From: Bolinopsis microptera
Taxonomy: Eukaryota; Ctenophora; Tentaculata; Lobata; Bolinopsidae
Assembly: GCF_026151205.1 (NCBI RefSeq)
Contig: NC_087081.1
Coordinates: forward strand, 5,389,246-5,453,245
Direction of reading: 5' to 3'
DNA: 64,000 nt
The position numbers and the translations under genes are program-made. The notes below the pieces were generated by a model, which saw nothing but the letters and a program-made list of their open reading frames with translations, searched no databases and was not told where the DNA came from. How positions within the stretch are numbered: position 1 is the stretch's first letter; each line of letters opens with the position of its first letter. This document shows, piece after piece, positions 30,701 through 42,885 of this stretch.

Positions 30701-33700
30701 AAGAAGCATTATAAAGGAGCATTATAAAGGAGCATTATAAAGGAGCATTATAAAGGAGCATTACAAAGGAGCATTACAAAGGAGCATTATAAAGGAGCAT
30801 TATAAAGAAGCATTATAAAGAAGCATTATAAAGGAGCATTATAAAGAAGCATTATAAAGGAGCATTATAAAGGAGCATTATAAAGGAGCATTATAAAGGA
30901 GCATTACAAAGGAGCATTACAAAGGAGCATTATAAAGGAGCATTATAAAGAAGCATTATAAAGAAGCATTATAAAGGAGCATTATAAAGAAGCATTATAA
31001 AGGAGCATTATAAAGGAGCATTATATTCATAAAGGAACATTATAAAGGAGCAGTATATTTATAAAGGAGCATTATTAGTATAGTGGCCTAGTTGGGTTAA
31101 ATATAGCTCCACATGCATGTTATGGTTTTTGACTGATCTTTGAAACAAATTGCCACTGGTCATCGATAAATTATGCCGATGAGACAAAATTCGTAATTTG
31201 CAGTTGCCCTAAGTATCAAATTCAACAACTTCACACTTATAACCACAAAGGGTGCTATAATAGAATAATAAGAATGTTCTAGAATGTTAGTCTAGAATTT
31301 TCTAGAATCTTGTACTCACATTCGTATCTTGATTCCGACTGTTGGTGGACTTCCTGGTCTGAATCTTTATCAGATTCACTATCTTCGTCAGCATCTTCTG
31401 AAAGAGACACCAGATTAGTGCTGAACATTATATAAGTTATGTGAACTTGGACATGAAAATGGCCAGGAGTAAAACTTTAGTAACCGTTCGTGACCCCGTA
31501 TTGAAACAAATCACGTAACTTGATCAATTAGGTTGTAAGCGTCAATGGAACCAGCATAGCTGTTGCCTTAAATGGCGATAAAAGCAAAAAAAGGGCATCG
31601 TCAATCCTTTGGATCAAATTAAATCATGAATTTACATGACGCCGCATATAATGGTTAAATGCAGTCACGAATGGTTTCTCCCACGACTTGTTTGCAAGAC
31701 TGACAAAACAAGCAGAAAAATATCATAGTTAGGTACATATTATATAGGTATAACCATGAATAACTGCTATTTATAAACTAAATAACTGCTAATCTAAATA
31801 ACTCACATCAATTATGTATAACAATTATGTAACTATATTATTATTTGATTATGTAACTATGTAATCATCAACTAACCAGGGTGGAATTGAGCGTAAAGCA
31901 GATCGCCAGAGTAAGGGAAAATGCTCCTGAATAGAGCAGGGCTGAACTCTGAGGGCATACTGCTGCCCGGCCACTGTCCTGACGAGGTTGACCTGTTTAT
32001 CTCGAACTCTCGCATGTACTCTCGTAGCCGTCTCTGTAATTTAATTATTACGGTTATCTATTTAAGTTTTGTGTTATAGTCTGTCTAAGGGAATGATGGT
32101 TTGTTACAACTTACATTGCTGAGCGGCTACGTTGCTGTTCATGTCACAGCCGCCTTAAGCGGTTTAATTAAAAACGTGAACTTGTGCTAAGTGTTGAGTG
32201 TTCAAAGATGTCTTTGGTAATCACGTAGATACGAAAAATGAAACTGCTCTTTTAGGTGGAAGATTGAACATCAACGTTTTAATGTTACTGACTTCATCCT
32301 ATTCGCGTTCTACTTCTAATATCGTGTATTTATTGTTCATAATACACATTAGTTTTGAAACTATCAAAACTTAGTACTTAGTCTACCTACACATTAGTCA
32401 ATCAAATATCAAGGTATATGTTAATGGAAGTTAACCGATCTTAATAATAATCGTCACAGGGTTATATCGGCAAAAACCACTTAAACTTAACGAGTATTGT
32501 GACAAGCATAACGTCACGATTACCGAGTCCCCCAGTTTGAAGTCTAAATATGGTATTAGCATTAGCACTTAGCTATTATTCATTAAGTTGCACCTTTGAA
32601 GCCCACACATGTTTGAACTTTCGACAGCGTCGTTAGCTATAAAATTTTGTAGCCTTTTTAGTTTTTAGCCATATTCGGAGGTGGTCACCAACGAAAACAC
32701 GGAATACTTCAGTGTTAATCTGTCTCATGAATCTGTGCCCCCTCAGTGCGGGGGCGGCCCATGTTTAAGTATCATTCAATTTCAAATTGGTACGGTGAAA
32801 TATAATATTAATAACACTAACAGTATATACGTACGCTTTAATTTGAAGTAGATTATAATCTTATTTAGTAGTACCAGACAGAACGTATTAACAGAACATA
32901 TTTACCGTGTCCTGATTTATCGCAAAACCCAGTATACCGCGGCCATTTACTTCCCCTGATATTCATAAGGTAACAAACAATACCCCGATTCACCGTGTCC
33001 TGATTTATCAGGCCATTTACTTCCCCTAACATTTATAAAGTAACAAACAATACCCTGATTTACCGTGTCCTGATTTATCACAAAACCCGATATACCGCGG
33101 CCATTTACTTGCCCTAACATTTATAAAGTAACAAAAAATACCCTGATTTACCGTGTCCTGATTTATCACAAAACCCGATATACCGCGGCCATTTACTTCC
33201 CCTAACATTTATAAAGTAACAAACAATACCCTGATTTACCCTGTCCTGATTTATCACAAAACCCGATATACCGCGGCCATAATTTACTTCCCCTGACATT
33301 CATAAAGTAACAAACAATACCCCGATTTACCGTGGCTGTTCCCTTCCCCCAAACTTCGCTATAATAATACCTTCCAAATTGAAATTGGAAATCCTACTTC
33401 ATTATGAATATGATGAAACTTTTTAATTACTTGAAGAAAAATGTAATTTAAGTTTATAATGGTAGACGCAACTAATACTTGGAGCAACATTATGATTAAC
33501 CTTAAAATTAAATATGCTCTTAAATTTTAATAGCTTTTAACTTCAAGCAAAATTTAATCCAAGGTTATGATACTGGACGGAATCGTATGTGACCCTTCTA
33601 GTTCTAGGTGGATCATTTAGAATTTTATTTTCAAACATATTGTGTCTCAAATTTAAAGTGAGGTGATGCTCGAATCAAATGACATAATGGTTTGGAGTCC

Positions 33701-36700
33701 CGGCCGTAGGCACAGGTTACACTAATACTAATTATAATATAAGTTTAGGAGCAAATACGTATTGTTATGTCTTGTACCCTACTTGAATTAGATTAATTTT
33801 AAATATATCAATACCAACTGTTAGATAACACATATATCAAATAATGATAATAATAATAATTTATAAATAATAATCTATAATCCCTACCTGAGGTGGAAGC
33901 TCAACTTCAAAATCGGGTAAAAAAGAGGAAATAGAGGGAAGCATCAGAAATATATTATCACAAAACGTCTAGTTAAAATAAAACTAAAGCTAGCTCAAAT
34001 AATTAGAACTATAAGCGACTAAACCGTCCTGATTTATCGCAAAACCCAATATTTACCTCCCCTCCAGGTTATGATACTGGACGGAATCGTATATGATCCT
34101 TCTAAGCTTCTAGTTCTAGGTGGATCATTTAGAATTTTATTTTCAAACATGTGTCTCAAATTTAAATTGAGGTGATGCTTGAATAAAATGACATAATGGT
34201 TTGAAGCTCCCGGCCGTAGACACGGGCTACACTAGTACTAATTATAATTAGATTTGATAAAGCAAAATAGCAAGAGAGCGGTATACAACTCGTTTAAATA
34301 AATCGATAGAAAATGTGACATTGGAACTTTTGCTCCAAATTTAATCATTTGCTGAAAAAAAAAACTAAATGTTAGAAAGCACATTCCACGTAGTTCCTTT
34401 ACTTTAGTACTTTATAATTGAATTAAATTTGATCGTTCAAGTTATATGGACACGTTCATTGAAGTTTGAGGAAATTGGTAAATTTCTAAAACAGCGTTTT
34501 TGACGATAGTGGTTTAATTTTAACATATTAATCTAGCGTGTTCATAAGTTCTGAACATTAGCCACGTGACCCATACTCCCATATGCACTGCTCAAAAATA
34601 AAATGTATTGCTTTTAGGCACTATTATGTAAAAAATGTCACATTTTTTGTGACATTGTTTACCATAGCTGCCCAATTAGCATTTTTTGGTCTAAAATATA
34701 GTAGATTAGGTCAATCTAACAATTATGATACAATGTAGGCCTAAAGGGCAGTGATCAAACGGCTTTAAGGCAACATTTTGTAAACTTTGTCACACTCAGA
34801 ATACGAGACCTCTTTTCTACTGTGAGGTGTCCATAAAACCCTTTCAACTCATTATTTGATAGTTCTTCTGCCAGTCATAGCCCTAAAATATGTTGTTTTG
34901 AAAAGTTAACTTGAAATACATGCACTTGGCTATTGGGAAATGATGTAAATTCTGTCACATTATATGGAATTTAAAATTCTGGGTGAATTTCCGAAATCAT
35001 TTATATCTGATTTTGGTTTGGAAGGCGGGAAAACTCTATATGAGGACGATACACGGATACAGTTGATTGAAGTATAGCCCGGCAGTTGATGTAAACATCG
35101 TCACAAAATGATACGAAATCGTAAATGGACACGTTCATGTTGAAGTTTAAGGATATTGGTAAACCAAAAAAATAGCGTGTTCAGAAGTTCTGTACATAAG
35201 CCACGTGACCCATACTTCCATATACACGGCTCAGAAATACAATTTATTGTTTTTAGGCACTATAATATAAAAAATGTCACATTTTTGTGACTGTGTTAAC
35301 CATAGCTGCCCAATTAGTATTTTTTGGTTTAAAATATAGTAGATTAGGTCATTCTAACAATTATGATACAACATTTGGCTAAAGGGCAGGGATCGAACGG
35401 TTTTAAGGCAATATTTCGTAAACTTTGTCACACTCAGAATACGATACCTCTTTTCTACTGTGAGGTGTCCTCAAAATCCTTTCAACTCATTATTTGATGG
35501 TTTTTCTACTAATCATAGCCCTAGAATATGTTGTTTTGAAAAGTTAGCAAATACATGCACTTATTGGGAAATGATGTAAATTCTGTCACATTATATGGAA
35601 TTTTAAATTTTGGGTGAATTGCCGAAATCATTTATATCTGATTTTGGTTTGGAAGGCGGGAAAACTGTATATAAGGACGATGCACGGATAGAGCTGATTC
35701 AAGTTAAGGGCAGTTGATGTAAAAATGGTCACAATAATAATAAGGGCAGTTGATATGAAAGAAAATCTATCTAACTAATGCAATGGCTGATGTGACGAAA
35801 TTTACATTTCTTGACCCTATTTTGAAGAAACATGCCTCGATTAGAATTCAATATTCTTCCAGGAATTATTAGTAGGTTATTATTCAGCAAATCAGAACTC
35901 AAGTTTAACAATTCTGAGTTTAATTTTACTAAGTTACCGAAATGTGACGAAATTCACTTTTCCTGCCCCAACAGTATAATTTCAATGTGATGAAAAATGG
36001 TCATGGGTTTCTATATTTCCTTATCTCTGAATTAATAATTTCAAACTATAATTAGGACTGTTGATGTGAAAGAAAGTGTATCTAAATTTTACAATGACGT
36101 ATGTGACAAAATTTACATTTCTTGACCCTATTTTGAAGAACCATACCCCGATTAGAATTCAATATTCTTCCAGGAATTATAAGTAGGTTATTATTCAGCA
36201 AATCAGAACTCAAGTTTAACAATTCTGAGTTTAATTTTACTAAGTTACCGAAATGTGACGAAATTCACTTTTCCTGCCCCAACAGTATAATTTCAATGTG
36301 ATGAAAAATGGGCATGGGTTTCTATATTTCCTGTATGAATCCATTCCAACTATAATAAGGGCAGTTGATATGAAAGAAAATCTATCTAACTAATGCAATG
36401 GCTGATGTGACGAAATTTACATTTCTTGCCCCTATTTTGAAGAATCATACCTCAATTAGTATATAATGTTACTTTATCACCATCACTATGTCGATAAATA
36501 AGTTATTTTGCCAACATGGAGCAAATAAAGTTATAATTTTTTTTTGTGACGAAATTTACAAATTTTTACCCTGTTCAGGTGTTGAAATTTATCCAATGTT
36601 AACATATCACTGCCATATAATAAATTATATGACCGGCGTATGGTTGAAATATTGTTAATTGATCCATAGTACGTAATATAGGGCGTTTAAGTTGGTATAC

Positions 36701-39390
36701 TAATATTTACTCAATTTCACACATGTTGAGATATCATACAAATTTATGTGACTAAATTTACCTATTTCTGCCTTCTGTATTTGTATTTGCGTATAACAAT
36801 GAAATATGTGAACAATTCCAAACACATTCAGCTCACAAAATAATGCTAGACTATTCGGCATTTCTTGTCAGGATGTCATAAACATCCCTCATATAAATTT
36901 CTTAAATGTGTGACGGAGTTTACATGGTGCTACCATTTAAGGAAAAAAGTCGCTAAATATGTAGATAATAGTCATATACAGCTATTCTATGAATTGGAAA
37001 TTCGAAAATTTGGTCAAACACGGCAACAAGGGGTCCATATAAACTCCGTCACGTTTTTATAGTGTGACAAAGTTTACAACTCACTGCCGGCCGCATTTAA
37101 GCGATATCTTATCGTCTGATAAAGATATCGTTATGCGACAAAGTTTATCTAGATGATGAAACGATTATCTTAGGGTTAGAGGGTTTATATAGTTTCATAG
37201 TGTGACACATTTTACATCATCGTGCCATTCAGTAGGGTCACTAATATTTACCAATATCCTCAAACTTCAATGAACGTGTCCATATAGATGAAAAGTTTAT
37301 ATCAAAATCAAAGATATTGAACACTCAGATATTGAACACTCAGGTCATTATTATTTATTACTATCAGGTTCTACCTTGGTTTGTTCGTTAATTACTTAAT
37401 TATCAAGTAACAATATATTAATTACCTTGTTAATTAATATTAATTAATTAACGATAATTACCTTGGCCAATTCCCGTTGATCTGACTCAGTTTGGTCCTC
37501 CTCTTCACTCTGAGCAGGCTGTTGTTCTGTTCTTTCTGCTGGCTGTGGTACTTCTACTGGTGCCTCTGTAGCCTGCAGGGTAATTGATTGTTATATGTAA
37601 TTTGTTATTTGTAATTATATTCCATATTTTCAGCAGAATTATAGAAACGCTGCAATATACACTACTTTATAGTTTATAGTTTATCGATATGCAGTTATAA
37701 TTATCCTTTATCGAACAAACAATGTTGGTAATTATCAACAGCTTAATACACATTACCAAATTGCCATCCCACGAAGAAATTATGCAAAAAATTCGATTTT
37801 GCAAAAAAGTTCAATTCAATATGCATTAACCAGTCAAACTGTTTAGCTTGTCCAAATTCTAATACAAGCCTAGTATATTGAATATAGTGGTTCTGGTACC
37901 ATCTATAGCGGTAAGAAAAGTAAAAGTTTGGTCTATTCTAGCTGCTATTTTTTGTAATTTCATGGCTAAAAAGATACAAATTAAAGATGGTAAAATTATT
38001 TATCCATGTCCGGCATAGACATAGTTTACCTGGGGACCCCATGCTATCATGTTCATAAACCGAATAGAGATTCGGCGGAATGACAGACTGAGCGCCGCCC
38101 AGTAAAGACATAGTATGTAAATATGGGCGAAAGATTATAATATTTGGACTCATTTTATACAAAAATAAAGTAAAATTCATATACGTAAAATGCAATGGCT
38201 ATACTATAGATTTTTGACAAAATAACAACATTTTTAGTTTTGGCCAATTCTTAAACGGAGTACAAATACAATAAATACTCAAGTATTCTGATAAAATGTA
38301 TAATTATTCCAGAATCCAGGGTAACTGTGACTACTCAATTATCTTATTCTCAGTAAAGCCTAATCATATGTAGCAACATAACAATATTATATCGTTGATA
38401 TTATGAATTTGATAATTATGTTAAACTGTTCGGAGAGTTTATCTAAACCCAAACACCCGGTACTGAATACTTATAGTGTAACTAATTATAATTAGTACTA
38501 TATTATAATTAGTACTATATTTGATAATTATGTTATAATTATGTTATGATTAGTACTAAATTTGATAATTATGTTAAACTGTTCGGCGTGGAAAGTTTAT
38601 TTAAACCCAGACACCCGGTACCGAAAGTTCAACTAATAAAATTAGTTTGGTCAGGAGATGTGCAACTTACCTTACTATTACATATTAGATACATGAGGGG
38701 CACTCAGAATTAAATTGCGATCTGTTTGGACTGAGCGAGTTCATACTGTCGAACTGTTTTAACTACGAAAATGTAATGCGTTTTTTTTCGAATATTATAA
38801 TAGGCGTGTTTATACTTTTGTATTTCAACTGCGATATATAGTTAAGTCCCGGCCGTAGGAACGGGTTACACTACTACTAGTTCTAATTATAATATGTATA
38901 AGTTTAGTAGCAAATACGTATTGTTATGTCTTGTACCCTACTTACATTAGATTAATTTTAAATGTATCAATAGTAATACCAACTATTAGATAAAACATAC
39001 ATTATAAATAATAATCCATAATCCCTACCTGAGGTGGAACCTCAACTTCAAAATCGGGTAAAAGAGAGGAAATAGAGGGAAGCATCAGAAATGTATTATC
39101 ACAAAGGGTCTAGTTCAAATAAAGCTAAAGCTAGCTCAAATAAGAACTATAAGCTTAACCGACCGTACTATTCAGTTCGTACAAGTGTAAAATAAAACAA
39201 AGTAAACTAAACGTAAGATAAGATCAACACCCTACCTCAAGCTCGATATCAGATAAAAGGGACGAAATGGAAGGTAGCATCAGGAAAATGTTGTCTTCAG
39301 AGTCAGAGTTTACGATTCTTTGTTCGAGTACGCCCAGTCCGTATACTTTCCCAAATTGTACCATATTCCGACAACCAGACCACACCTTTG
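27729..39390 (-). CDS. ETS-domain transcription factor, at least nine coding exons
   Basis: Nuclear DNA-binding protein of the animal-specific ETS family. Exons (5' to 3'): 39390-39236, 39109-39029, 37572-37462, 33968-33888, 32033-31877, 31397-31320, 30055-29916, 28552-28482, 27840-27729 (stop TAG 27731-27729). All phases agree. The ETS domain spans the last three exons: LYLWQFLLQLI, INWTERPPEFILTDPQQ, VAKLWSEYKGRG, SLCRALRYYYSRNI and RFVYSF. Both arginines of RALRYYY that contact GGA are kept, but the usual MNY before the recognition helix reads INV, so it is a divergent member without clear subfamily. Upstream are acidic, Glu/Asp/Ser-rich exons and three copies of DN-x-FLMLPSISS(L/F)L, probably a short interaction or activation motif. 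Start: an in-frame ATG is at 39364 (319 residues), but a strong acceptor at 39391 suggests that coding begins further 5'. Confidence 0.9.
28076..28470. repeat. (ACTAATCA)n satellite
   Basis: About 400 bp of an 8-bp unit with point variants, in the ETS intron between the exons at 28482 and 27840. Confidence 0.97.
28560..29868 (+). mobile_element. 5'-truncated non-LTR retrotransposon: RNase H and Cys-rich C-terminus
   Basis: Open frame to the stop at 29640-29642. RNase HI core: TDGS (28778), QTELTAI, SDSLSS and NEKADELA supply the D-E-D-D catalytic set. A zinc-knuckle-like CPMCGDGEETVSHFLGQCP follows. The 3' UTR ends in an A-rich tail near 29855-29868. The reverse transcriptase and endonuclease are missing, so it cannot move by itself. 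It lies antisense inside the intron that splits the ETS domain, and its left edge abuts the ETS 3' splice site at 28553. Confidence 0.9.
30066..31078. repeat. 13-bp satellite (AAAGGAGCATTAT)n
   Basis: About 75 copies with few variants (AAAGAAG, AAGGGAG, TTACAAA). Blocks of variant units recur (30740-30850 and 30880-30990), which suggests higher-order duplication. It lies in the ETS intron immediately 5' of the exon at 30055. Confidence 0.98.
32895..33345. repeat. ~88-bp tandem array with a CCGCGGCCAT core
   Basis: About five copies of a unit containing CCGTGTCCTGATTTATC, CCCGATATACCGCGGCCAT and TAAAGTAACAAACAATACC; one copy is shortened. A stray part-unit is at 34025-34065. ETS intron. Confidence 0.95.
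33557..34255. repeat. Local duplications around an ETS exon
   Basis: 33557-33745 and 34066-34253 are about 85-90% alike (TTATGATACTGGACGGAATC start). Separately, 33700-34015, which includes the exon at 33968-33888, is similar to 38845-39155, which includes the exon at 39109-39029. The exon was therefore copied as part of a genomic segment. Confidence 0.85.
34444..37285. mobile_element. 2.8-kb inverted-repeat element packed with a TGTGACRAARTTTACA motif
   Basis: The ends match as inverted repeats: ATATGGACACGTTCATTGAA at 34444 and its complement ending at 37285. An extra end copy is near 35126. Inside, about 20 copies of TGTGACRAARTTTAC occur. They are mostly in the GTAAA...GTCACA orientation in the left half and the opposite in the right half. 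Segments of 600-700 bp (34440-35100 and 35126-35740) and about 330 bp (35750-36060 and 36060-36360) are duplicated. There is no transposase ORF. It looks like a foldback or subterminal-repeat DNA transposon. It occupies an ETS intron. Confidence 0.75.
38027..38115 (-). repeat. Dispersed ~85-bp repeat with hairpin, copy 1
   Basis: Shares CTGGGCGGCGCTCAG, CATTCCGCCGAATCT and GGGGTCCCCAGGTAA with 42553-42640 (-) and, more diverged, 42799-42885 (+). The copies differ by 2-nt indels, which argues against coding. The 42553 copy has a 10-bp hairpin CTATTATGTT/AACATAATAG. Probably a small SINE- or MITE-like family. Confidence 0.6.
38845..39155. repeat. Source or partner segment of the exon-carrying duplication
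   Basis: Aligns with 33700-34015 from CCCGGCCGTAGG through the ETS exon and its donor. Within the shared exon the encoded peptides differ at only a few residues (TLCDNTFLML versus TFCDNIFLML). Confidence 0.85.
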
Positions 39391-40619
39391 CTGTAACGAG
39401 AGGGAATTGTGTAACGGACTTGTGTACGACACAAGCTTTAGTACGGCAACAAACACAGAAACCACCAAATGAGCAAGTGCAGTGCAGAGAAATCTGAACT
39501 GAGCGATTTTTGACCGACTTTATAGGCATGCGAGTTTCATGATGAGGCAGAGCAGTGGCTTTAGCAACACCATGTAAGGGCACCGTTCTAATGGCAGTAA
39601 TGGAATAATGCCTGACATTGACGCCACAGCAAGAGAGGGTTACCGTATATGGAAATGATAGTCTTGATGGCTCCGTGGTCGCTGACTAGGTAAGAGGTTG
39701 TTATTTATGTGGTGATAATGTCCAGATCCAAATAGTCGGTAAATTAACCTATATAAAGCAGATGCCGGATAGGGACTATATTTAGTTTAATATCTTTAAA
39801 AGTTTAAATTTGGTTTCTGGTTTGTCGTATTTAAGTTTGATATGTCGGTCATTTAAATAGATTTGGTTAGGCATTGAGAAAAGCGTTTATTAGTTAATGC
39901 TCGATAAATATAATCAATAATCATGGCAGGTTCATGATAGAAACGAAACTATTTTCAATCTATCAGTTGAAGAAGCGAGAGTTAAATTTAAACTATGTCT
40001 AAAAGCTTCAACTATTTAGTATTTATGTTATTTCTACTTAAAGCCCACGAAGCTGGGAATTCGAGAGGTTCTTTATAATTGAATAATTGGAGAGGAGTGG
40101 TGGGAGAAATCTATATTTAGCCTGAATTTCTGGTGAGATTCTTTATCTTTCTAGGGAGGGGTTTGAGACAATCTAATTTAAGCTTGTATTCAATATAGGA
40201 GACTCTTTATAATTTTAGGGGAGGGGTGGGATGGGGGACCTTCCAATTTTAACCTCTATAATCTATATGGGAGTACTATTGGAACCCGGCCTTCGGCCCG
40301 GATTTCACTGTCGCAGTTAGGAGTATTTACCCGCTGAGTCGAAATCCGCATTAGGTGAGCAATTCTATTCAGAGTGCCTTCACGTATCCAATAGTATTTA
40401 ACTTTATAAATATAATCAACGAATATTATAGGTTAGGGGCAAACTCAATCAACGTATCTAGCAGTTATTAGCACCATTTCATCACACCTTAGTTCCCCCT
40501 TGAGGATAATTACGTCATCACACTCCTTGATTATATTAAGATCCGTTCCTCCTGTACCCTGATCGACTGTGAGCCGGCTGGAGTATTTGCAATCATTGGA
40601 TAGAATTGATCAGTCCAAA
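39391..40619. other. ETS upstream region or intron, no exon seen
   Basis: If transcription starts here, TTTATATAGG on the minus strand near 39755 could be a TATA box for the ETS gene. If the 42416-42539 exon is used, this is intron. No domain-bearing ORF is present. Confidence 0.3.
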
Positions 40620-41253
40620 CGGTACCGCGACAATTGACCCCCGACAATCGACCCCCCGACAATTGACCCCCCGACAATTGACCCTCATGTAATTACACTG
40701 GGGTCGATTGATCGGGTCAGGGTCTGAGAGTCAGGGTCAGGGTCAGGGTCAGGGTCAGGGTCAGGGTCAGGGTCAGGGTCAGGGTCAGGGTCAGGGTCAG
40801 GGTCAGGGTCAGGGTCAGGGTCAGGGTCAGGGTCAGGGTCAATTGATCGGGTTAGGGTCAGCTGGTGTGAGGGTCAGGGTCAGGGTCAGGGTTCTGGGTC
40901 AGAGTTAGGGTAAGGGTAAGGGTAAGGGTAAGGGTAAGGGTAAGGGTAAGGGTAAGGGTTAGGGTAAGGGTAAGGGTAAGGGTTAGGGTTAGGGTTAGGA
41001 TCCTGGGTCAGGGTCAGGGTCAGGGTCAGGGTCAGGGTCAGGGTCAGGGTCAGGGTCCTGGGTCCTGGTCAATTGATCGGGTTAGGGTCATGGTGTGAGG
41101 GTCAGGGTCAGGGTCCTGGGTCAGAGTTAGGGTTAAGGTTAGGGTAAGGGTACTAGGTCAGGGTCAGGGTCAGGGTCAGGGTCAGGGTCAGGGTCAGGGT
41201 CAGGGTCAGGGTCAGGGTCAGGGTCAGGGTCAGGGTCAGGGTCAGGGTCAGGG
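40620..41253. repeat. Interstitial telomere-like array (GGGTCA/GGGTAA/GGGTTA)n
   Basis: 40620-40690 is a GACAATTGACCCCC repeat. From about 40728 there are long runs of GGGTCA with blocks of GGGTAA (about 40905-40985) and GGGTTA, broken by GATCGGG and TCCTGG units. GGGTTA is the metazoan telomere repeat in rotated register. No chromosome end is present, since unique sequence continues on both sides. Confidence 0.97.
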
Positions 41254-42415
41254 TCAAAAATTTGAGATGAAATATTGTTTGACTTTGAGTGAGAACTGCC
41301 CTTTTCATGAACGATTAGCAGTTAGGGTTCTAAAAATAAAACGAAGCTACTCATGTTGAAACGATTCACCATTATAACACTTAACAGAATAACAAATAAA
41401 ATGTGAGATCCATTAACAAACTTTAAGTTCGTAATATCATGATCACCTCGTTCATTCGTGGGAGGCCATGACTTGCACTAATCCGAATCGTTTACTTGAT
41501 CGGCAGTTGAATTAATATCACTTACCTAATTTTAACAAACTTAACCGAGTTGAAGTTGAACTAAAGCGGAGCATGGTTATCAAAATTGTACAGGGATTAT
41601 TTATTAAGCGGGGAAAACAGCGGTGTTAATCAAAATATTTTACTTTTAGCCACCTAAAAAGTAAAAACCATCTTGTAGTTGAGAGTTGGCGCGTGGCACC
41701 TAAATTGTAAATTCATACTCTTGAACCACAGCTGGATCTTCTTCGAGATAACTCCATCATTATAAAAAAAAGTAAGTTTTGTAATTATCACAGTTACCAA
41801 AAACGTTTATAAAGACCTGGCTGGAATTATTGTTTTTGTCAATTTCACTATATTTTTCCCGGAGAATTTTAATGAAACTCACTTCTTACCTCTGTTAAAA
41901 CTTTATTACCAAAACGTTTATAATACAGCAAGCTCTAAATAATTGTCGCACAGTTAGCTGATATAAATTTCAGTAATACTTAATTAATTAGATATTATGC
42001 AGACAATAGGCCTATAAGTAAAATTAGAACCCCGAATTTATAATCTGAGAAGTAAAAAGTTCGACTTCCAAGTTGAAAATGTTTAAATCGCGGAAGTTTT
42101 TATTATCATGAATACAAATGTGGATGCGCCTTAGGCTTATATAGAGCATAAATAGAAATTATTGCTGACGTAAAAATTTTAAAATTAAAAGTTTTTAATC
42201 TTTTAATCTCTGATTTCAATGAATTTGGTACCAAAGGTTGCTTCAAAGTCTGAATAATATAAATTCACTGGAAGCACAATTGTGCAAAAGTAAGCGCATG
42301 TGGCGATCAAACGCCATTTTTTTCCAACTTTTGGTGCTAGATTTATCAAAATCAGAGAGAAAAATAAACACTTGGCGCTTATTACATAGATTATAATAAG
42401 GTATGATTGTTGTAC
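41254..42415. other. No gene seen
   Basis: AT-rich sequence between the telomere-like array and the candidate ETS 5' exon. Only background-length ORFs occur. Confidence 0.4.
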
Positions 42416-42539
42416 CTATCAAATAATGCTTCTCGCAATCTTCAGTAGATCGGCGAGATGCACCACTAGACTGGGCCTCGCCGAGCTGCGAAGGATTGAC
42501 ATCGTGAATCTGATAATGATATAGATTAAACCGGTCTAG
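42416..42539 (-). CDS. Candidate further 5' exon of the ETS gene
   Basis: A CTTCTCACCAG acceptor leads into LDRFNLYHYQIHDVNPSQ and on to STEDCEKHYLI, with donor G|GTACAA. It is 124 nt and leaves one base, which is exactly the phase needed by the exon starting at 39390 (split codon G+CA, Ala). Joined, the total coding length remains a multiple of three (370 codons). It is GC-richer than the flanks. No start codon exon was found; the frame is also open upstream to an ATG at 42689, across a copy of the dispersed repeat. Confidence 0.35.
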
Positions 42540-42552
42540 CTGGTGAGAAGGC

Positions 42553-42640
42553 TTACCTGGGGACCCCAGGCTATTATGTTCATAAACATAATAGATTCGG
42601 CGGAATGACAGGCTGAGCGCCGCCCAGTAAGAGAAGGCGT
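42553..42640 (-). repeat. Dispersed ~85-bp repeat, copy 2 (copy 3 at 42799-42885, + strand)
   Basis: Same family as 38027-38115. It carries the internal hairpin CTATTATGTT-CATA-AACATAATAG and a consensus-like CAG/GTAAG at its edge. Confidence 0.6.
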
Positions 42641-42885
42641 GTTCAGTGGCAAGTGGGCTATAGTTGCACTTGCAGACACAGTGATGCATGTTTTTAAACT
42701 TAAAGATGTAAGAATTAAAAAGGGAAATTCAAAGTGTGTAAATTTTTTAGAGAACAGAATTTTTCACGAAAAAATAAGTCCGTGTACTTTTACTATAAGT
42801 ATACTGGGCAGAGCTGAGCCTGCCATTTCACCGCAGCTTATATTTATGTGTTCATGAACACTATCAGCCTGGGGTCCCAATGTAA

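Noticed and set aside
40708-40908. 66-codon ORF of Gly-Gln repeats
   Set aside because: Translation of the GGGTCA array.
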